50,784 nt of DNA from Candidatus Poseidoniales archaeon (GTDB taxonomy: Archaea; Thermoplasmatota; Poseidoniia; Poseidoniales; Poseidoniaceae): positions 1-50,784 of the forward strand of contig QQSC01000045.1 in NCBI GenBank assembly GCA_003602475.1, given 5' to 3'. Under the pieces are notes generated by a model, which was not told where the DNA came from, did no database searches, and saw nothing but the letters and a program-made list of their open reading frames with translations. Of the stretch, positions 45,676-50,784 are shown piece after piece. The position numbers were made by a program, and so were the translations under genes. How positions within the stretch are numbered: the stretch's first letter is position 1; the number at the start of each line of letters is the position of its first letter.

Positions 45676-46653
45676 TCACGGGCGGTTTGTCCAAGGCATC
45701 AGGAAGGCTTTGGCAACTTGTGTCCCAATGGTTGGGTTTTCCTGCAACCGTCGAATGCTGTACTCGTACCACTTCTCACCGTATGGAATGTAGACACGGG
45801 TGCGATGACCCTCGGCCAGCAACGACCTGCGCATTGGCCCCCGAACACCGAGCAACATTTGGAATTCATAACCGGGACCTTTGTGATGGCGAGCAGGCCC
45901 AGCATTGTTCCTCGGGTCTTGTCTTCCTGGACCCATTCCGTGGGCTTCAAGAGCCGCTTTTGCATGCTTGATGACAGGCACATCGTGTGTGGCGATCCCC
46001 ACGTATGCACCGGCTGCCAGCATCCGATCTATGCAGGCATTTGTCCCGTCAATGATGTCCTGTCGCCCGGCGAAGGCAATGTCTTCAGGTTCCAGATAAA
46101 TCCCTTTGCAGATGCGGTAATCGGCGTTTGGGCCCAACTCGGTTTCGAGCTGATCAATGTCCGACAGTGTCCTGTGCAACCTTCCTTGAAGCACAGTCCC
46201 TACGTTGAGCAACCCTTCCGCATGCAAGGATTTGACAGCGTTGATGGTGTCGGTTGTGACACGGTGATCTTCCATATCCAAACGAACAAACATGTCGTGT
46301 TTGTTGGCCGCTTTGACCAATTGACGAATGTTCTCCATGCCCTTCTCCGCATCGATGAGCAAACCAAACGCCGTGGGCTTGATGCTCAAGTTGGCGTCGA
46401 ATTGATGCTCGTTGATGGCTTGCAAGACCCTCATGTATTCTTCAAAGAAATACGTGGCCTCTTCCATGCTCGATATTTCCTCCCCCAAGACGTCAATCGT
46501 GAAGCATGAGCCCTCTTTTGAGAGCCGCTTCATGATGCTTATTGCATCGTCCAAATGGGGGCCAGCGACATAACGACGGCTGACCCACCGGACGAACCAG
46601 CGTGGCATTCGGACGGTCATGGCGACCACGGTTTTAGAGAACCAACCCACCAT
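45676..46653 (-). CDS. Proline dehydrogenase
   Basis: ANLSIKPTAFGL, MFVRLDMEDHRVTTDTI, NVGTVLQGRLHRTLSDI, YRICKGIYLEPEDIAF, YVGIATHDVPVI, YEFQMLLGVRGPMRRSLLAEGHRTRVYIPYGEKWYEYSIRRLQENP. Confidence 0.9.
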   Translation of the reverse strand: MVGWFSKTVVAMTVRMPRWFVRWVSRRYVAGPHLDDAISIMKRLSKEGSCFTIDVLGEEISSMEEATYFFEEYMRVLQAINEHQFDANLSIKPTAFGLLIDAEKGMENIRQLVKAANKHDMFVRLDMEDHRVTTDTINAVKSLHAEGLLNVGTVLQGRLHRTLSDIDQLETELGPNADYRICKGIYLEPEDIAFAGRQDIIDGTNACIDRMLAAGAYVGIATHDVPVIKHAKAALEAHGMGPGRQDPRNNAGPARHHKGPGYEFQMLLGVRGPMRRSLLAEGHRTRVYIPYGEKWYEYSIRRLQENPTIGTQVAKAFLMPWTNRP

Positions 46654-46695
46654 GCTTAAACCAAAATGCAGGCAACTTTTGACCCTTTGTGTCGC

Positions 46696-47652
46696 TCAGG
46701 ATGTTCTACTCAACATTGCGTCGATGTCCTTCGTGGTCAGAAGGGGTACATTCCTGGTTGAAAGATGGTCTCGAACGGCTTGTCGTTGCCACCCTCTGAA
46801 GGATTTTTTATCCATGGAAGCGACCAAATGGCCCCCCGGGAATGCCAATTTTGTAGAACGAATGGCTTCGTCAATAGCGATGGACCAGTTGCCTGAAGGA
46901 AGGTCATCATTTTTTTCAAACGGAAGGGCATAGGAAGCCAGCATGTGCCCCAACCACACGCCTTCTTTGGCGGCCAATTGATTTGCTCGAGGCGCGTAAT
47001 GGCCACCACCAAGTGTGATGACGACCAACTGCCCAGAATGAACGTCTTCATCCCAAGTCATCGAATGGCTGGCATCGAACAGTCCATCGTTGATGATGGA
47101 AGCAAGCAGCTTCGCCGCCTCAACATGACCCCATGTGGCTTGGGTGCTGCCCACCTCAATGAACATGGCAGGGGATTGGAGAACGGGGCCATGGTGTGTT
47201 ACTTCGAGGGAAAGGTCAAACTCGTCAACGGCGTCAACGAGTGGAGCCCGTTCGAGAAGCATCTTCCACCAGCGGCCGAGTCGGGGATTTGGAGGCGGTG
47301 TTTGACCACCAACACCTCCGAATTGACCGAGTTCACCATCGGAAAGATGAGGCACACCGATGGGGTGCAACGTCAACGATGCTTGCCCGCTGGCTGCTGC
47401 ATGTCGCGATGGGAATATCACCTCAGAAACGGTCTCTTCGGTGGCCTTCGTCCATCGTTGATCAACGTGATCCTCGAACAACAATCCATCGGGAAGAAAC
47501 CACATTCGCACATGACGAAAAGCGAAGCACGCATGACCTTCCACCGGTTCTGCAACCGACCACGGATTCATTTCAAGCAGTGCTTCGCCTTGATTTGTGC
47601 TGGCAATATCGTTCTTGTTGACAACGATCAACACCACAGAATCGGAGTTCAC
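46696..47652 (-). CDS. dtdA: D-aminoacyl-tRNA deacylase (DtdA/GEK1 family)
   Basis: FDLSLEVTHHGPVLQSPAMFIEVGSTQATWGHVEAAKLLA, LVVITLGGGHYAPRANQLA. Likely GTG start near 47652; the upstream part of the listed ORF is probably untranslated. Confidence 0.85.
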   Translation of the reverse strand: MNSDSVVLIVVNKNDIASTNQGEALLEMNPWSVAEPVEGHACFAFRHVRMWFLPDGLLFEDHVDQRWTKATEETVSEVIFPSRHAAASGQASLTLHPIGVPHLSDGELGQFGGVGGQTPPPNPRLGRWWKMLLERAPLVDAVDEFDLSLEVTHHGPVLQSPAMFIEVGSTQATWGHVEAAKLLASIINDGLFDASHSMTWDEDVHSGQLVVITLGGGHYAPRANQLAAKEGVWLGHMLASYALPFEKNDDLPSGNWSIAIDEAIRSTKLAFPGGHLVASMDKKSFRGWQRQAVRDHLSTRNVPLLTTKDIDAMLSRTS

Positions 47653-47770
47653 AACATGACCTTGTATTGCCCCTCTATTTGAGGATGATTTCGTGTTTCG
47701 CAGGTCAAAAAAAACCCGGTCAGGACCACAAGATTTCACGGGCTTAAAATCGGGCCACAGCGCAATACCG

Positions 47771-47780
47771 TTATATAAGG
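47771..47780 (+). promoter_or_regulatory. TATA box for downstream surface-protein gene
   Basis: TTATATAAGG ~27 nt upstream of a predicted TSS at about 47802, followed by SD-like GAGGAGG at 47807-47813, 7 nt before ATG 47821. Confidence 0.6.
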
Positions 47781-47820
47781 ACAAAATGTGGTTATTAACA
47801 TGGTCCGAGGAGGCGACGCC

Positions 47821-50784
47821 ATGCACGGGAAAATAGCCCGTGCCTTGGCCATCGCCCTCGTTTTCCTCCTCTCCAGCCAAGCGCCGATGTTTGTTGAATT
47901 CCTGACCAATATGCCCGCTGAATTGGAGCCGGAAATTCCAGTCTCACAAACCGACACCTTGGCCACAATGACTCGTGGGAACTGCGTCGATGACAACGGA
48001 GATTGTGATTTCGACAACATCGCCAACGCCGCAGAAGACATCAATGGCGACGGAGATTGGACCAACGACGACACCGATGGAGATGGAACGAACGACTACC
48101 AAGACTCGGACGACGACGGTGATGGCTGGCCCACATGGTTTGAGTGTCCCGACGGCAGAAACACCACCAACAACTTCTGCGTGGGCGTAGGCCAAACCTA
48201 CGATTACCTGCACTCAGCGCTTTACAATTGCGACCAACCCACCCTCCAAATCGCCGCCAGTGGAAACAAAATGGACGTTTATGCCTATTTTTGGACCAAC
48301 GACACGATGGTGTTGATTGGAGATGATGTCAACGCCTATTCATCTGGAGTCGCTCGTTCAGCGGTTGATGGAAAACTTTGGTGGGTGGACAGCAGTCGCC
48401 AAAACAACGACAATCATCAGAAAGTCTACTCATGGAACATGCTCAATGGCTTAACCGAAGAAGGTGACACCGATTCAACCACCACGTTTTCACGAGCGGC
48501 ATTCAATGAAGACGCTGAGTTGTGGGCCGAACAGGGGGACAACACCTACCAAATCAACACAAATTCCGGCAGTCAAAGCAGCGCAACTTCTGTGGGCGAA
48601 ACCGGCAGCGGAGGCGACATGATGGCGCACCCAGACAACGGGACATGGTACTTTGTCAATTCCGGAAACGGAAGACTCTACACCACCACTCCATCGTTCG
48701 GCAGCCGATCCGTTGAAGACACATTGGACAACATGTATTCCAACGATTTGTCCTACGTGGGCGCCACGATCTTATCCAACAGCACCCTTCTCGCCAACCA
48801 CGGGACATCGCTCTACATGTTTGATGGAGATTGGGAAAACGGAAGCGGAAGCTACACACTCCTCAACTCCGGCACAGGAACATCGGGCGACATGGCGACG
48901 TGCACCACACCGTACACCGACACCGACAGCGATGGTTTGGAGGATTTTTTGGAGGAGAACGTGTACAACTCCAATCCCAACAGCAACGACACGGACAACG
49001 ACGGCTTGGAAGATTACTCGGAAATCCTCAACGGGACCAACATCACCAATCCCGACTCCGATGGAGACGGGTTGTTTGACGGGCACGAAGTTTCGATTGG
49101 CTCTGACCCAAACGTCGTTGAGGATTCGGATGGAGACGGCACGGCGGATTGGTGGGACACCGACGAGGACAACGACGGAATTCCGGGAACATTGGAGTGC
49201 AACCCCACGAATCCTGACGCCTACAACCTGGTGAACGGAGGGTTCGAGTTGCCAGAACTTACTGGCACAGACAGTACATCGCAACTCGCACAAGCGAATG
49301 TACCTGGGTGGCTGACCACCGACTCACAGGGAGATGTTGAAATCTGGGAAGGCTATGGCGTGACAAACCACGGACCTGGCGCAGCACAAGGTGGTGACCA
49401 GTACGCTGAAATCAACGCCCATGGACTTGCATCTCTCTTCCAAGACATGGATTCAACGGGTGGAGACATCATGGTTTGGTCGTATTATCACGCCCGGCGA
49501 GAGGCCACAGAGGACAAGATGGAATTGAGAATTGGCGACGCTGATGCAACCGGAACGAACACGGAAAAAATCAATGGCTACGACATCATTGACTACTCCA
49601 ACGTCACGAACAGCATCTGGAACGCCAACACCGGCTCCTACCTCGTTCCAGACGGACAAACATCCACTCGATTTGCATTCAAGGCCGCCAGCGGTACAGG
49701 CTCTGGAAATTTGGTGGACAGCATCCTGTTCCGACCGGTGTGCACCCTTGACTCCGACGGAGATGGACTCAACAACAATGTTGACAACGATTCTGATGGT
49801 GATGGCATTGAAGATGCCAACGAATCAACCGCAGATTGGGACGGGGACGGAATCCCGGGGTTCCTGGACACCGATTCGGACAATGACGGGATACCCGATG
49901 GTTCCGACCCGGACTCGGAATACGGTGGACCAAACGTCGCTGCTGAAGGTTTGGAATTCGACGGAACCGATGACTTTGTGGTGTTTCCTGACGACGAAAG
50001 TTTGGAACCTTCGGGCGACTTCACGGTTGAACTGTGGGCATATTCAGAGGATTGGAGTGCCGACAGCGATTATTTCCTGTTTGACCTCGGAGGTGGAAAC
50101 ACCAACGGGTACCGCATGTATTATGTCGCGAGTCAGAACAAGATCAAGGTGAAAATTGACAACAGATACCTTGAGGTCAACGGCAACGTGCTCACCGACG
50201 GAACATGGCATCACTTTTCCTTGAATTACGACCAACAGCGACTGAGGTTTATGATTGACGGCATCGAACGCAACAGCGTAACGCGGACAGAATCCACAGA
50301 CTACGACAACGGAGATCGATTGTTCATCGGTTGCGAAAGCACCGGCACTGCTTGCAGTGGGAGTTACTTCAACGGCATCGTTGATGAATTCAAACTATGG
50401 AATTACAGCAGAAACCTCGCCCATACAAAGCTGAGCATGCACTTCCCATCGTACGATGATGAAGGTGGCTTGCTCGCTTACCTCAATTTCGACGATGTTG
50501 CCGATACCACGGTGCCCGACATGACGGTCAACGGTAACGACGCCACGGTCAGCGGGGCCATCAACCGCACCTCGCAAGCGCCCCTTTCAGGACGAGACGG
50601 TGCCTCGAGGGCTCTCTCGTTTGACGGTACCAACGACCACGTGAATTTTGGAACATCTCCAGCCATTGGCACTTCAGATTTTACCATCGAAGCTTGGGTG
50701 AGAACCGACATGACCACGGACGGTGTCATCGCACAATCCCGACAAAACGGAACGAGCAACGGTCAATGGACGTTTCAAATCGGA
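47821..50784 (+). CDS. Giant secreted protein with TSP3/Ca-binding repeats and tandem LamG-like domains (3' truncated; absent from ORF track)
   Basis: Reading in frame from ATG 47821 (or 47800) there is no stop to the window end. Signal peptide [21 protein letters not shown]. Repeats [26 protein letters not shown]. LamG-like [46 protein letters not shown], and a second copy starting [30 protein letters not shown]. Confidence 0.9.
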   Translation, partial: MHGKIARALAIALVFLLSSQAPMFVEFLTNMPAELEPEIPVSQTDTLATMTRGNCVDDNGDCDFDNIANAAEDINGDGDWTNDDTDGDGTNDYQDSDDDGDGWPTWFECPDGRNTTNNFCVGVGQTYDYLHSALYNCDQPTLQIAASGNKMDVYAYFWTNDTMVLIGDDVNAYSSGVARSAVDGKLWWVDSSRQNNDNHQKVYSWNMLNGLTEEGDTDSTTTFSRAAFNEDAELWAEQGDNTYQINTNSGSQSSATSVGETGSGGDMMAHPDNGTWYFVNSGNGRLYTTTPSFGSRSVEDTLDNMYSNDLSYVGATILSNSTLLANHGTSLYMFDGDWENGSGSYTLLNSGTGTSGDMATCTTPYTDTDSDGLEDFLEENVYNSNPNSNDTDNDGLEDYSEILNGTNITNPDSDGDGLFDGHEVSIGSDPNVVEDSDGDGTADWWDTDEDNDGIPGTLECNPTNPDAYNLVNGGFELPELTGTDSTSQLAQANVPGWLTTDSQGDVEIWEGYGVTNHGPGAAQGGDQYAEINAHGLASLFQDMDSTGGDIMVWSYYHARREATEDKMELRIGDADATGTNTEKINGYDIIDYSNVTNSIWNANTGSYLVPDGQTSTRFAFKAASGTGSGNLVDSILFRPVCTLDSDGDGLNNNVDNDSDGDGIEDANESTADWDGDGIPGFLDTDSDNDGIPDGSDPDSEYGGPNVAAEGLEFDGTDDFVVFPDDESLEPSGDFTVELWAYSEDWSADSDYFLFDLGGGNTNGYRMYYVASQNKIKVKIDNRYLEVNGNVLTDGTWHHFSLNYDQQRLRFMIDGIERNSVTRTESTDYDNGDRLFIGCESTGTACSGSYFNGIVDEFKLWNYSRNLAHTKLSMHFPSYDDEGGLLAYLNFDDVADTTVPDMTVNGNDATVSGAINRTSQAPLSGRDGASRALSFDGTNDHVNFGTSPAIGTSDFTIEAWVRTDMTTDGVIAQSRQNGTSNGQWTFQIG

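Noticed and set aside
45718-46509. 263-aa antisense ORF opposite proline dehydrogenase
   Set aside because: The opposite strand carries clear proline dehydrogenase motifs; this ORF is a codon-bias shadow.
46945-47682. 245-aa antisense ORF opposite dtdA
   Set aside because: The opposite strand carries the DtdA signatures; no coherent domain is visible here.
47706-47713. A8/T8 tract near dtdA as a possible terminator
   Set aside because: No convincing stem adjacent on either strand and the position relative to gene ends is wrong.
48653-50152. Listed + strand ORFs (193 aa, 206 aa) in the right-hand region
   Set aside because: Thr/Arg-rich out-of-frame translations of the Asp-rich TSP3/LamG gene.
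1-50784. Mobile element, phage or toxin-antitoxin island
   Set aside because: No transposase, integrase, phage structural gene, terminal inverted repeat or direct-repeat target duplication was recognisable. The gene content is mostly housekeeping and surface proteins.

Overview
This 50.8 kb window is gene-dense and archaeal in character. The supporting genes are an archaeal-type AlaRS and ValS, a DtdA-type D-aminoacyl-tRNA deacylase, RtcB, an HVO_0476-type zinc protein, tRNAs with encoded CCA, and TATA-like promoters. The many thrombospondin-type-3/Ca2+-binding surface proteins, secreted peptidases and moderate GC make a marine Group II (Poseidoniales-like) euryarchaeon my best guess, but this is inference. 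I support about 34 protein genes and 2 tRNAs (Thr-GGT, Ser-GGA). No IS element, phage or CRISPR array was seen. The most interesting block is ~22.1-26.8 kb. It holds a Y-family polymerase (DinB), a RecA/RadA-like ATPase-fold protein with an altered Walker A, a B-family polymerase homologue with degraded exonuclease and palm motifs (inactivated PolB2 type), and a small protein translationally coupled to that polymerase. The set resembles an archaeal counterpart of bacterial ImuA/ImuB/DnaE2 mutasomes. Other notable items are a PNGase F-like N-glycanase at the left edge, a giant TSP3+LamG ORF missing from the ORF track because it runs off the right edge, and convergent gene pairs that all (8 of 8) abut or overlap, three of them at a TGATCA stop/stop palindrome. 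There is also a GNRA-capped hairpin at the predicted 5' end of a short transcript, and a lone MqnC-like radical SAM gene.
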